A stretch of 64,000 nt of DNA from Rothia nasimurium. GTDB taxonomy: Bacteria; Actinomycetota; Actinomycetes; Actinomycetales; Micrococcaceae. The notes beneath the pieces are model-generated. The model saw only the letters and a program-made list of their open reading frames with translations. It had not been told where the DNA came from and made no database searches. A program made the translations under genes and the position numbers. Within the stretch, counting starts at the first letter, position 1, and each line of letters begins with the position of its first letter. The stretch covers positions 62,001 to 126,000 of the forward strand of contig NZ_CAKMSR010000009.1 of the NCBI RefSeq assembly GCF_928381705.1, given 5' to 3'. This document shows positions 19,091 through 26,613 of this stretch, one piece after another.

Positions 19091-19236
19091 GGTTCCTCCA
19101 TTTCTGTTGTCTGCGCCGCGCCTTCGGTCATCGATTGAGGCTCACAGACCCCGCCAATGGGGCTTTCTGTAAACCGCTACCGAGGACCGTCAAAGCACGC
19201 GGCGACTTATTTCTATTCTGTGGGTGGTAGGTGTGG

Positions 19237-19308
19237 GTGAGGGCGTCACCCTCGACCAGCGGCGTCCGGCTATCAAGCCGGATGCGCGGGTTGCGGTGTC
19301 GCCCTCAC
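19237..19308 (-). terminator. Branched hairpin between rpsO and pnp
   Basis: Outer 9-base stem GTGAGGGCG with CGCCCTCAC (19237-19245, 19300-19308) enclosing an inner TCCGGCT/AGCCGGA stem. It lies 16 bases after rpsO. In other bacteria the rpsO-pnp spacer holds an RNase III-cleaved structure that controls pnp; a similar role or simple termination is plausible. Confidence 0.6.
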
Positions 19309-19324
19309 GCTCACAAACCTTGTG

Positions 19325-19594
19325 TTATCGGCGGATACCGAGACGCTCGATGAGGGCGCGGTAACGCTCGATGTCGACGCTCTTGAGGTAGCCGAGCAGG
19401 TTGCGGCGGCGACCAACGAGAATCATCAGACCACGACGTGAGTGGTGGTCGTGCTTGTGGAACTTGAGGTGTTCGGTCAGGTCGGTGATACGACGAGTCA
19501 GAACTGCAACCTGAACCTCGGGTGAACCGGTGTCACCTTCGTGGGTTGCGTATTCCTTCATGATTTCCTGCTTGATCTTGGGATCAAGAGCCAT
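19325..19594 (-). CDS. rpsO: 30S ribosomal protein S15
   Basis: An 89-residue S15 that binds 16S rRNA early in 30S assembly. Family features: [19 protein letters not shown] near residues 18-36, the [15 protein letters not shown] segment and the C-terminal [12 protein letters not shown]. Full length and typical. Start ATG follows TAGGAGTTAACCC. Confidence 0.97.
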   Translation of the reverse strand: MALDPKIKQEIMKEYATHEGDTGSPEVQVAVLTRRITDLTEHLKFHKHDHHSRRGLMILVGRRRNLLGYLKSVDIERYRALIERLGIRR

Positions 19595-19906
19595 GGGTTA
19601 ACTCCTAGAGTTAGTGCCGTGTGCGGCCCGGTCAACATTTTTGCTGCCGGGTTGAGGGGCAAGGACGCCGGTGGGCGGCTTTCCCGCTGCAGGTAACTGC
19701 CACGGACTGCAGTCACATGCATAGTCAACTCTACAGCACAAGCTAGCCACCGGGAAGAGAGGCCCCGGTGGTAGCTTGCTCACCTGCTCCGCTCTATTGG
19801 CCATGCCCGCAACAACAGTTTGTACCACGCGCGGCCCATTTTTAGTACCGCTTGCGGGCAGGGCGTGGTACAAACCTGGTCAAGCCGGCGGGGAGACCTC
19901 CCCTTG
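19595..19906. other. Intergenic region upstream of rpsO
   Basis: About 310 bases containing the rpsO promoter region and family A repeat copy 3. Short frames that translate the repeat (MYHALP..., MYHARP...) are artefacts of its sequence. No other gene is seen. Confidence 0.6.
19818..19875. repeat. Palindromic repeat family A, copy 3
   Basis: A 58-base element with perfect 13-base ends GTTTGTACCACGC and GCGTGGTACAAAC and a TTTTTAG centre. It differs from copies 1 and 2 in the inner arms but keeps the ends and the GGGCAGGGCG segment. It lies 32 bases after the stop of the minus-strand gene at 19907. Confidence 0.85.
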
Positions 19907-20209
19907 CTATTTCTTTTCGCGGCCGAAGGCCAGGGAAGCGAGCGCGGTAGCGCCGGTGACAGCGCAGACGGCGGGCCAGGGGCCAATCTTCTTGTGCAGG
20001 GCGTGGGAGTAGCCGAAGGCGCCGAGGTAGACGGCGGTGAGGGCAGCGGCGGTGCCGGTTCCGGCGTTCTTCTTCCAGCCGGCAAAGGCAGCAGCACCAC
20101 CAGCGGCTAGGGCGACCCCGCCCAGGGCGCGGACGTTAGTAACACGGGCAACCTTGTAGCCGCCCATTAGGCCGGCTGAGGCAGCAGCGGTGGGAATCAG
20201 TACGTTCAT
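19907..20209 (-). CDS. Small hydrophobic membrane protein of unknown function
   Basis: A 100-residue Ala/Gly-rich protein with three probable membrane segments (LIPTAAASAGLMGGY, ALGGVALAAGGAAAFAGW, TGTAAALTAVYLGAFGYS, then VCAVTGATALASLAFG) and a GREKK tail. I recognise no family. It reads divergently from luxS, with repeat E1 between, and family A copy 3 follows its stop codon. The reading frame has normal coding bias, so a real gene is likely. Confidence 0.55.
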   Translation of the reverse strand: MNVLIPTAAASAGLMGGYKVARVTNVRALGGVALAAGGAAAFAGWKKNAGTGTAAALTAVYLGAFGYSHALHKKIGPWPAVCAVTGATALASLAFGREKK

Positions 20210-20253
20210 GGTTTACACTCCACAGTTTTGTTGGGTTTGTTGAGCAGGTGAAG

Positions 20254-20400
20254 CAGGCTCACAGCGAAGCTGTTGGCTCGATAGAGTGAGCGGGTGCGTC
20301 AGCACACAAGAGCGAACGGAATCCGCCGCAAGGCGGGGCGTGAATCGTCTCGTGAGCGCTAGCGAACCAGACGAGAGGGTCGGCAGCGAGCGTGAGCCTG
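20254..20400. repeat. Structured palindromic repeat family E, copy 1
   Basis: A 147-base element with complementary ends CAGGCTCAC and GTGAGCCTG. The conserved core is read on the minus strand: GCTCGCTGCCGACCCTCTC, GGTTCGCTAGCG, GATTCACGCC, CAGCTTCG. An internal stem pairs CGTCT (20346-20350) with AGACG (20369-20373). Compared with copy 2 it has about 50 extra bases in one arm. It sits in the divergent region between a membrane-protein gene and luxS. Confidence 0.85.
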
Positions 20401-20505
20401 TGCAACCTGCAGTGCACGAGCCTTCATAGCCTGCTGAATATGCCTACAGTGAGTAGATTACTCCGCAGCTAGCGCTTGTGCCCTGAGCCTGGGAGAATAG
20501 TAAGC

Positions 20506-20988
20506 ATGCAAATCACTGAGAATTTTGAGAAGCAGAAGACTAACGTTGAGTCTTTCGACCTGGATCATACCGCTGTGGCGGCCCCCTACGTGCGCGTAGC
20601 TGACCGTAAGACCTTGCCGGGTGGGGACGTCCTGATTAAGTACGATGTGCGTTTCACCCAGCCGAACAAGGGTCACCTGGGCATGAAAGCGGTTCACTCG
20701 ATTGAGCACATGACCGCCCACCATATGCGCAATCACACCGACGCTCTGATTGACTTCTCCCCCATGGGTTGCCAGACCGGTTTCTACGCCCTGACCCTGG
20801 GCCTTGAGCCTGCCGATTTTATGCAGGTTCTTGAAGCTACCATGAATGATCTGCTGGAGGCCGATGAGGTTCCGGCAGCGAACGAGGTGCAGTGCGGCTG
20901 GGGTGCTAACCACTCGCTCGACGAGGCCCAGGCTGCGGTTCGTGCTTTCCTCGAGAAGAAGGACGAGTGGGAGCAGGTGATGGCCTAG
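20506..20988 (+). CDS. luxS: S-ribosylhomocysteine lyase LuxS
   Basis: Cleaves S-ribosylhomocysteine to homocysteine and DPD, the precursor of autoinducer-2. The 160-residue protein has the metal-binding motif HSIEH (64-68), the third metal ligand Cys130 in VQCGWG, and the catalytic cysteine Cys89 in MGCQTG. Start ATG at 20506 follows GGGAGAA; a longer frame from 20476 is unlike the family. Its last base overlaps the GTG of the next gene, so luxS and mtnN form an operon catalysing two consecutive steps. Confidence 0.97.
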   Translation: MQITENFEKQKTNVESFDLDHTAVAAPYVRVADRKTLPGGDVLIKYDVRFTQPNKGHLGMKAVHSIEHMTAHHMRNHTDALIDFSPMGCQTGFYALTLGLEPADFMQVLEATMNDLLEADEVPAANEVQCGWGANHSLDEAQAAVRAFLEKKDEWEQVMA

Positions 20989-21728
20989 TGTCGGCTTTTG
21001 ATCTTCCCGGCGGTTTTGATAACGCCGCTATCGTGCAGGTAGCCATGGACGAAGAGGCTGCCCCCTTCCTCGCCAAGACCGAGCCGGTCGGTGAGGCCTA
21101 CGCCCTGGGTGAGGCCCTCTTCTACCCCCGGGGGCTTGCTACCGGTACTGACGAGCTGAAGATTCTGCTGGTGCGTTCAAAGATTGGCCTGGTCAATGCT
21201 GCCACTGCCCTGTCTGTTGCGCTGGCACTGGTACCCACCCCGCGCGTCATTGTGTCTGCCGGTACCGCCGGCGGCCTGCGCGCCGACGTAAATGTGGGCG
21301 ACCTGGCTATCGGCACCGACTACACCTACACGGACGCGGACGCCACCGCCTTCGGCTACGAGTTCGGGCAGGTTCCCGGCATGCCCGCAACCTACGCCAC
21401 CGACCCGGCGCTGGTTGAGAAGGCCCGCGCTGCCGCGGCGGCCTACACCGGTGAAGGTAGCGCCCTCTTTGGGCAGATGCTAGCCGGTGGGTCTTTTGTT
21501 ACCGCCCATAACGTCAAAGACACCCGCCAACTCTTCCCCCAGGCACTTTCTACCGACATGGAAACCACCGCCCTGGCCCAGGTTAGCTCCAGTCGTTCCC
21601 TACCCTTCATCGCGGTACGCGGTATCTCTGACCTCTGCGGCCCGGCAGCCGACCAGGACTTCCACATGGATGCCCCCATCGTGGCCGAACGAAGCGCCAC
21701 CCTGGTGCTTGACCTGCTCAGCCGCTAG
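20988..21728 (+). CDS. mtnN: 5'-methylthioadenosine/S-adenosylhomocysteine nucleosidase
   Basis: Pfs-type nucleosidase that removes adenine from S-adenosylhomocysteine and methylthioadenosine, feeding LuxS. The 246-residue protein shows QVAMDEEAAPF near the N-terminus (catalytic Glu), the SAGTAGGLRADVNVGDLAIG nucleoside-binding region, STDMETTALAQV (ribose-binding Met-Glu) and the ISDLCGPAADQDF aspartate loop. The GTG at 20988 overlaps the luxS stop by one base and has GGGAGCAGG upstream. Translational coupling with luxS is likely. Confidence 0.93.
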   Translation: MSAFDLPGGFDNAAIVQVAMDEEAAPFLAKTEPVGEAYALGEALFYPRGLATGTDELKILLVRSKIGLVNAATALSVALALVPTPRVIVSAGTAGGLRADVNVGDLAIGTDYTYTDADATAFGYEFGQVPGMPATYATDPALVEKARAAAAAYTGEGSALFGQMLAGGSFVTAHNVKDTRQLFPQALSTDMETTALAQVSSSRSLPFIAVRGISDLCGPAADQDFHMDAPIVAERSATLVLDLLSR

Positions 21729-21766
21729 CCCGCGTCCGCCCCCCGCTCCACCCGAGAGGAAAACCA

Positions 21767-22591
21767 ATGCAAAACCATACCCTGCGCGACGGCACCTCAA
21801 TCCCTCCCCTGGGCTTAGGCACCTACCCGCTCAACAACGTAGACGCCGAGGTCGCCGTCTCTGAGGCCATCGCCCGCGGCTACCGCCTCATTGACACCGC
21901 GGTGAACTATGAGAACGAGGTGGGTGTTGCCCGCGGCGTCCTGCGCTCAGGCACTGCACGCGATGAAATCTTCGTGCAGTCCAAGCTGCCGGGGCGCGAC
22001 CACGGCTACGAGCCAGCCCTCCGCTCTCTCGAAGGCACCCTGAGCCGTATGGGTTTTGACTACCTCGACGCCTACCTGATCCACTGGCCCAACCCTTCCC
22101 AGGGCCTCTATGTCGACACCTGGCGGGCTCTCATCAAAGCCCAGGAAGAAGGGCTGGTCAAGTCCATCGGCGTCTCTAACTTCCTGCCCGAGCACATCGA
22201 CCGTCTGATTGAAGAAACCGGCGTAACCCCCGCCATCAACCAGATCGAGCTGCACCCCTACTCCCAGAAACAGGACTGGGCAGCCTACAACCTCGACCAC
22301 GCCATTCTCACCCAGTGCTGGTCACCCCTGGGCCGCAAAACCGACCTGCTCAAGGACGCCGCCCTAGAAACCATCGCCGCCGAGACCGGTAAAACCGTAG
22401 CCCAGGTGATACTGCGCTGGGAGGTCCAGAAGAACCTGGTGCCCCTGCCCAAGAGCTCCAACGCCCTGCGCATGGAAGAAAACATGGCAGTCTTCGACTG
22501 GGAACTCACCGACGACCAGATCGCCCGCATCGACGCACTCGAAGCTGGCGTAGGCCGCGGGTTTGACCCGAATACTCACGAAGAGATGTAG
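21767..22591 (+). CDS. Aldo/keto reductase
   Basis: A 274-residue NADPH-dependent oxidoreductase of the AKR5/2,5-diketo-gluconate reductase type. Catalytic tetrad visible: Asp in RLIDTAVNYENE with Tyr, Lys in FVQSKLPG, His in AYLIHWPNP. The C-terminal cofactor segment VPLPKSSNALRMEENMAVF is present. Natural substrate cannot be read from sequence. It follows mtnN by 38 bases with AGAGGAAAACC upstream of its ATG, so it may be cotranscribed with luxS-mtnN. Confidence 0.93.
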   Translation: MQNHTLRDGTSIPPLGLGTYPLNNVDAEVAVSEAIARGYRLIDTAVNYENEVGVARGVLRSGTARDEIFVQSKLPGRDHGYEPALRSLEGTLSRMGFDYLDAYLIHWPNPSQGLYVDTWRALIKAQEEGLVKSIGVSNFLPEHIDRLIEETGVTPAINQIELHPYSQKQDWAAYNLDHAILTQCWSPLGRKTDLLKDAALETIAAETGKTVAQVILRWEVQKNLVPLPKSSNALRMEENMAVFDWELTDDQIARIDALEAGVGRGFDPNTHEEM

Positions 22592-22612
22592 GAAGAGATG
22601 GAGGAGGGGCAG

Positions 22613-22709
22613 CAGCCTCATGCTCGCTGCCGACCCTCTCGCCCGGTTCGCTAGCGCTCACAAGGGCGATTCACGCCAGCCCCGAGCCAGCAGCTTCGCT
22701 GTGAGCCTG
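22613..22709. repeat. Structured palindromic repeat family E, copy 2
   Basis: A 97-base compact copy in opposite orientation to copy 1. It holds GCTCGCTGCCGACCCTCTC, an internal stem CGCCC (22640-22644) with GGGCG (22664-22668), GATTCACGCCAGCC and GAGCCAGCAGCTTCG. Outer arms are imperfectly complementary. It is 21 bases after the aldo/keto reductase stop. Confidence 0.85.
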
Positions 22710-22755
22710 CCGCCCTTCCTACCTTTTCCCGCAAGAGCAAGGATCCCACATAAAG

Positions 22756-22791
22756 AAGTTCCCGGAATAAGAACTCTTATCCCGGGAACTT
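22756..22791. terminator. Bidirectional terminator between convergent genes
   Basis: A 16-base stem (22756-22771 with 22776-22791, one wobble-type mismatch) flanked by T-runs on the plus side (TTTTT) and an A-rich stretch on the other. It can terminate both the aldo/keto reductase transcript and ribF. Confidence 0.85.
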
Positions 22792-22803
22792 TTTATATGT
22801 TCT

Positions 22804-23760
22804 CTAGCCGATGCCGAGGATGGTCTTGGCCTGTTCAACGTCGGCGTGCATCTGCTCAATGAGTGCTTCGACGCCGGTGTAGGCGACCATGCCGCGCAGG
22901 TAGTCGACGAATTCTAGGGTGACGTGCTGCCCGTAGAGGTTGAAGTCTTCAACCTTCTCTTCGGGGCGGCCGATGACGTGGGCTTCGACCTGGCGGGTGG
23001 TGATGCCTTCGAAGGTGGGGTTGGTGCCCACCGATACGGCAACGGGGTGGCGGGTTCCGGCCTCGTCAATCAGCCAGCCTGCGTAGACCCCGTCGCCGGG
23101 TACGAGGCCAATGGAGTCGACGTCCATATTGGCTGTGGGGAAGCCGAGTTCGCGGCCGCGGGCAGCGCCGTGCACGACTTCGCCGCTCATGTAGTGGTTG
23201 CGGCCCAGAATTGAGGCAGCGTCAGCGACCCTGCCCTCAGCTAGGAGCTGGCGGATAGAGGTGGATGAGCAGCGGCGGTCATCGTGGGCGAGCAGGTCTT
23301 CAACCACCAGCACTTCAAAACCGTACTTTTGGCCAAGCTCTTTCATGGTGTTCAGATCGCCGGAGTTCTTGGTGCCAAAGCGCACGTCATCGCCAATAAC
23401 CACGAACTTTGCCTTGAGAGCGTCAACAAAAGTACGTTTGACGAATTCTTCGGGGGTTTGGGCGGCAAAGGCAAGGTTGTAGTGCAGCAGCAGATAGTAG
23501 TCGACGCCGAGGTCGGCAAGAATCTGCTGGCGGCCGTCCTGCCCCATAATTTCAATATGCACCCCGGCTGGCCCGTGGACGCGGGCGGGGTGGGGGTCGA
23601 AAGAAACCGCAACGGAGGACAGCCCATGGACCCGGGCAGTATTGACCAGGGTGGAGAGCACTTTTTGGTGGCCGATGTGTACGCCATCGAAGTTGCCGAT
23701 GGTGACCACGGTGGGGCCGAAGTCGGCGGGGATCTGGGCGAGATCGGTAAAGCGCTTCAC
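22804..23760 (-). CDS. ribF: Bifunctional riboflavin kinase/FAD synthetase
   Basis: Phosphorylates riboflavin to FMN and adenylates it to FAD. The 318-residue protein has an N-terminal nucleotidyltransferase domain with VVTIGNFDGVHIGHQKVL (residues 19-36) and SSTSIRQLLAEG, and a C-terminal riboflavin kinase domain with GRELGFPTANM and EVHVIGR-type GRxxEV... (RQVEAHVIGRPEEKVEDFNLYG). It lies a few genes after truB on the same strand, as in many actinobacteria. Confidence 0.95.
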   Translation of the reverse strand: MKRFTDLAQIPADFGPTVVTIGNFDGVHIGHQKVLSTLVNTARVHGLSSVAVSFDPHPARVHGPAGVHIEIMGQDGRQQILADLGVDYYLLLHYNLAFAAQTPEEFVKRTFVDALKAKFVVIGDDVRFGTKNSGDLNTMKELGQKYGFEVLVVEDLLAHDDRRCSSTSIRQLLAEGRVADAASILGRNHYMSGEVVHGAARGRELGFPTANMDVDSIGLVPGDGVYAGWLIDEAGTRHPVAVSVGTNPTFEGITTRQVEAHVIGRPEEKVEDFNLYGQHVTLEFVDYLRGMVAYTGVEALIEQMHADVEQAKTILGIG

Positions 23761-23840
23761 TGTGCTCCTCGGTTGGGTTGCTTCGTGTCTATACTACGCG
23801 TATTTGGGGCCTTCTGCTGAGGGCAGGCGGACGCCGGTAG

Positions 23841-24263
23841 TTAGCGGGTGCGGCTGGGGCGGGTTTTGTTGAGCCACCAGAGGCCTACCATGGGCAGGAT
23901 CAGGGGGATGTAGCCGTAGCCGGAACCGAAGTGGGACCAGACAGAGGCTAGCTCAAAGTGCTGGGGTTGCAGGTAGGAGAAGACGCCAATCAGGAGCACG
24001 CCCGCCATTTCGATACCGACAGCAAGCAGAGAGACCTTCCATGCCCCCTCCTCCTTCTTGGCCAGGGCGATAGTGGCGACCAGGTAGATGAGAGCTGAGA
24101 GAGCTGACAGGCTGATGGAAAGCGGGGCTTCGTCGAACTTACGGATGACCTGATAGAGGGCCCGGGCCCCCGCCGACAGGGTAAAGACGCCGTAGATGAC
24201 GACGAGCAGGCGGCCAAAGCCGCTATTTTTTGTAGCGGAGGCTTTGTTCTGTGTTTGATTCAT
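23841..24263 (-). CDS. Predicted membrane protein, four helices
   Basis: A 140-residue protein with four clear hydrophobic segments (LLVVIYGVFTLSAGARAL, ISLSALSALIYLVATIAL, VSLLAVGIEMAGVLLIGVF, YIPLILPMVGLWWL) and a basic C-terminus. Function unknown; similar small proteins lie beside ribF/truB in related Micrococcaceae. The start at 24263 has GGAGATGGAAG upstream; a frame open to 24365 begins inside a palindromic repeat and is unlikely to be used. Confidence 0.65.
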   Translation of the reverse strand: MNQTQNKASATKNSGFGRLLVVIYGVFTLSAGARALYQVIRKFDEAPLSISLSALSALIYLVATIALAKKEEGAWKVSLLAVGIEMAGVLLIGVFSYLQPQHFELASVWSHFGSGYGYIPLILPMVGLWWLNKTRPSRTR

Positions 24264-24320
24264 TGTCTTCTTCCATCTCCCAAGCAATGTTGATGCTGCT
24301 CTTACTGGCGTTTCTGGCCT

Positions 24321-24432
24321 TGAGCGCAAGGCGTGCGCTTGTAGCCGACTGGCTGGGGCTGGCATGAATTGGGTGAGCGCCCCAGCGCGAGCCCAAGAAG
24401 GTTAGTCGGCGAGAGCGCACGCCCTGCGCTCA
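24321..24432. repeat. Inverted repeat family D, copy 1
   Basis: A 112-base palindrome: ends TGAGCGCA and TGCGCTCA, arms matching over about 26 bases (GCGTGCGCT / AGCGCACGC; AGCCGACT / AGTCGGC). Its right half contains a 34-base core (24377-24410) repeated with two changes at 41200-41233. It separates two small membrane-protein genes. Confidence 0.75.
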
Positions 24433-24449
24433 CCTGTGGCTGCATCGAC

Positions 24450-24824
24450 CTAATAGTAGTACCAGAGCATGTTCATACGGTGCACCATGATAATCAGCAC
24501 CGGCCCGGTTAGCCCCAGCACCAGGGTTGACCAGCGGGTTCGTTCGGAGAGTGACCAGATGAAGGTGCCGACGGGGATAATCATGGCGGTGAGTAGGTAG
24601 CCGTAGTATTCGAGCCAGTCGCCGCTGGGGCCGTCCGTTGTGGCCTGCATGATGATGGAGCCGATCAGGTAGATGATGAGGAAGGCTTCAAGGAGGATGA
24701 CGGAGCCTTGTGACCAGTCGTCGGGGGCTGCTCCGCGCAGGAAGCGGATGAGGCAGATGAGGAAGGAGGCTAGGCCGAGCGCGGTTATGGCCCAGAACCA
24801 GAGGTCGAGTCCGGCGATCATCAT
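24450..24824 (-). CDS. Predicted membrane protein, four helices
   Basis: A 124-residue protein with hydrophobic segments LWFWAITALGLASFLICLI, VILLEAFLIIYLIGSIIM, YGYLLTAMIIPVGTFIW and TLVLGLTGPVLIIMVH, and a C-terminal RMNMLWYYY. It follows truB by 6 bases and is probably cotranscribed. No recognised family; topology suggests a small accessory membrane protein shared by actinobacteria next to truB. Confidence 0.7.
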   Translation of the reverse strand: MMIAGLDLWFWAITALGLASFLICLIRFLRGAAPDDWSQGSVILLEAFLIIYLIGSIIMQATTDGPSGDWLEYYGYLLTAMIIPVGTFIWSLSERTRWSTLVLGLTGPVLIIMVHRMNMLWYYY

Positions 24825-24830
24825 GGCGGG

Positions 24831-25874
24831 TTAGTTTTCCTTGAAGGTTGTTCCGGCTTCGAAGACGAGCACGGGGGCGGCTACGTTTTCGCGGCGGAAG
24901 CGGGTGTTTTCGATGATGGCGACGAGGGTGCCGTTGGGGGCGAAGGCGGCGGTGAGGCCGGTGGTGGTGGGTTTGTCGTACCCGCCAGTAGAGCCGGTTT
25001 TGGGTGCGGTGGTGGCGGGGCTGCCTTCGGTGGGGATGATGCGGCGGCCGTTGGCGAGGTCGGTGGCTTCGGCTGCTGTGAGGTTGCGGACGGCAAAGAG
25101 GCGGCGGGCTGCTTCTTCGATGGGTAGCAGGGGGGCTGCCTGTTCTGCTTCTCGCCCGGCGATGAGTTCGTCGAGGGTGTGGGCGTCTTCGGCACGGATT
25201 TCGCCGATGGCGGTGCGGCGCAGGGCGGTGAGGTGGGCGCCGGTCCCTAGGGCTGCACCGAGGTCGCGGGCTAGGGCGCGGATGTAGGTGCCTGCTGAGC
25301 AGACAACGGTGACGTCGAGGTCAAGGACGCTGGTGCTCACCTCTTCGTCGCCCAGTTGGTAGGTGGCAGTGGCGGGGCGAGCCTCGTGCAGGTCGAAGGA
25401 GTGCACGGTGATGGGCCGGGCTTCGAGTTCGACTTCTTCCCCTGAGCGCACGCGGGCGTAGGAGCGTACCCCGTTGACTTTGATGGCCGAGACGGCAGAG
25501 GGTACCTGCATGATGTCGCCGGTGAGGTCCGCAATGTGCTGCCTGATGGCGTCCTCGCTGATACTATCCAACGCGCCGTCGTTAGCGACGGCGGTGGCTT
25601 CGCCGTCTGCGTCGTCGGTGAGGGTTGAGACGCCGAGGCGGATGGTGGCGGTGTAGGTCTTGGTCTCCCCTACGACCCAGGTGAGTAGGCGGGTTGCCTT
25701 GTTGACGCCAAGGATGAGCACCCCCGTGGCCATGGGGTCGAGGGTGCCGGCGTGCCCGACTTTGCGGGTGCCGGCGATCCACCGCATTTTGGAGACCACG
25801 TCGTGGCTGGTGAGTCCGGCGGGTTTGTCAACGACGATGAGGCCCGAGGGCCCGGTGGGTGCTTTCTTGGCCAC
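24831..25874 (-). CDS. truB: tRNA pseudouridine(55) synthase TruB
   Basis: Makes pseudouridine 55 in the T-loop of tRNAs. The 347-residue protein shows the N-terminal GLIVVDKPAGLTSHDVV, the catalytic aspartate in HAGTLDPMATGVL (residues ~41-53), KTYTATIRLG and the C-terminal RALARDLGAALGTGAHLTALRRT region. The GTG at 25874 lies 3 bases after the rbfA stop, so the genes are coupled. A Thr/Pro-rich insertion near residue 285-305 extends the C-terminal part. Confidence 0.95.
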   Translation of the reverse strand: MAKKAPTGPSGLIVVDKPAGLTSHDVVSKMRWIAGTRKVGHAGTLDPMATGVLILGVNKATRLLTWVVGETKTYTATIRLGVSTLTDDADGEATAVANDGALDSISEDAIRQHIADLTGDIMQVPSAVSAIKVNGVRSYARVRSGEEVELEARPITVHSFDLHEARPATATYQLGDEEVSTSVLDLDVTVVCSAGTYIRALARDLGAALGTGAHLTALRRTAIGEIRAEDAHTLDELIAGREAEQAAPLLPIEEAARRLFAVRNLTAAEATDLANGRRIIPTEGSPATTAPKTGSTGGYDKPTTTGLTAAFAPNGTLVAIIENTRFRRENVAAPVLVFEAGTTFKEN

Positions 25875-25877
25875 GGT

Positions 25878-26315
25878 TTAGGCTTCGTCTTCCTCGGTTT
25901 CGGTGCTCTTGTAGGCGTCCTCGCCACCGGCGTATTCGGCACCTTCGCGGGCGGCAGCCAGTTCAGCGTCGCGTTCCTTGGTCTTGCGCAGCAGGTCTTC
26001 GATGTGGGCTGCATTGACGGGTACTTCGTCGGGGACGAAGGTGAGGGTGGGGGTCAGGCGCGCTGTGATGTTCTTGCCAACTTCTGAGCGCAGGATGCCC
26101 TTGACTGATTCGAGGGCAGCCTTGGTGGATGCCTGTTCTTCTTCGGAGCCGAAGACGGTGTAGTAGATGGTGGCGTGCTGGAGGTCGTTGGTGACGCGGG
26201 CGTCGGTGACGGTGATGAAGCCGAGGCGGGGGTCTTTGATGCGGCGTTCGAGGGCCTGGGCAACGATGACCTTGATGCGGTCGGCTAGGCGGGCGGCGCG
26301 TGCCGGATCTGCCAT
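25878..26315 (-). CDS. rbfA: 30S ribosome-binding factor RbfA
   Basis: Assists late 30S maturation and cold adaptation. The 145-residue KH-like protein shows RAARLADRIKVIVAQALE, DPRLGFITVTDARVTNDLQHATIYYTV and ARLTPTLTFVPDE, then an acidic tail (ETEEDEA). ATG at 26315 has GAGAAGGAGAACATC upstream; the longer frame to 26363 crosses repeat E3 and is rejected. Confidence 0.95.
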   Translation of the reverse strand: MADPARAARLADRIKVIVAQALERRIKDPRLGFITVTDARVTNDLQHATIYYTVFGSEEEQASTKAALESVKGILRSEVGKNITARLTPTLTFVPDEVPVNAAHIEDLLRKTKERDAELAAAREGAEYAGGEDAYKSTETEEDEA

Positions 26316-26356
26316 GATGTTCTCCTTCTCTAGAGAGGTTTCTATGTTTAAGTGTA

Positions 26357-26472
26357 AAGGCACCCTAGGGTTCGCGGCGAAGCTGCTGGCTCGGCGGCTG
26401 GCGTGAATCGCCTTGTGAGCGAAGCGAACCAGGCGAGAGGGTCTGCAGCAAGCGCGAACCCTAGGGTGCCTT
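26357..26472. repeat. Structured palindromic repeat family E, copy 3
   Basis: A 116-base copy with a perfect 20-base outer stem (26357-26376 with 26453-26472) whose sequence is unlike the outer stems of the other copies. The internal stem pairs CGCCT (26409-26413) with AGGCG (26431-26435). Core words GAAGCTGCTGGCTC, GGCGTGAATCG and GCGAGAGGGTC are kept (minus-strand orientation as in copy 1). It sits between infB and rbfA. Confidence 0.88.
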
Positions 26473-26556
26473 AGCGTGATTGCTAGGTTATGTACCCGGC
26501 ATACCGGCGGGGCGGGGCGCCCCAGAGCCGGCTGGCCGGGTCTGGCGTTAAGGGAT

Positions 26557-26586
26557 GCCGGCGGGTGGGGCGCCCCGCCCGCCGGC
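26557..26586 (-). terminator. GC-rich hairpin after infB
   Basis: A 30-base near-perfect palindrome centred on GGGGCGCCCC, 28 bases beyond the infB stop codon; one T-G mismatch in the arms. It has no T-run. With the surrounding CCGGC/GCCGG repeats (about 26503-26592) it forms a large folded region between infB and repeat E3, probably a terminator. Confidence 0.55.
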
Positions 26587-26613
26587 GTCCTTAATAATCA
26601 ACCAGGTAGAAGC

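Noticed and set aside
19598..19873. Short reading frames beginning MYHALP or MYHARP near repeat A copy 3.
   Set aside because: They translate the palindrome itself and appear wherever the repeat occurs; no independent coding signal.
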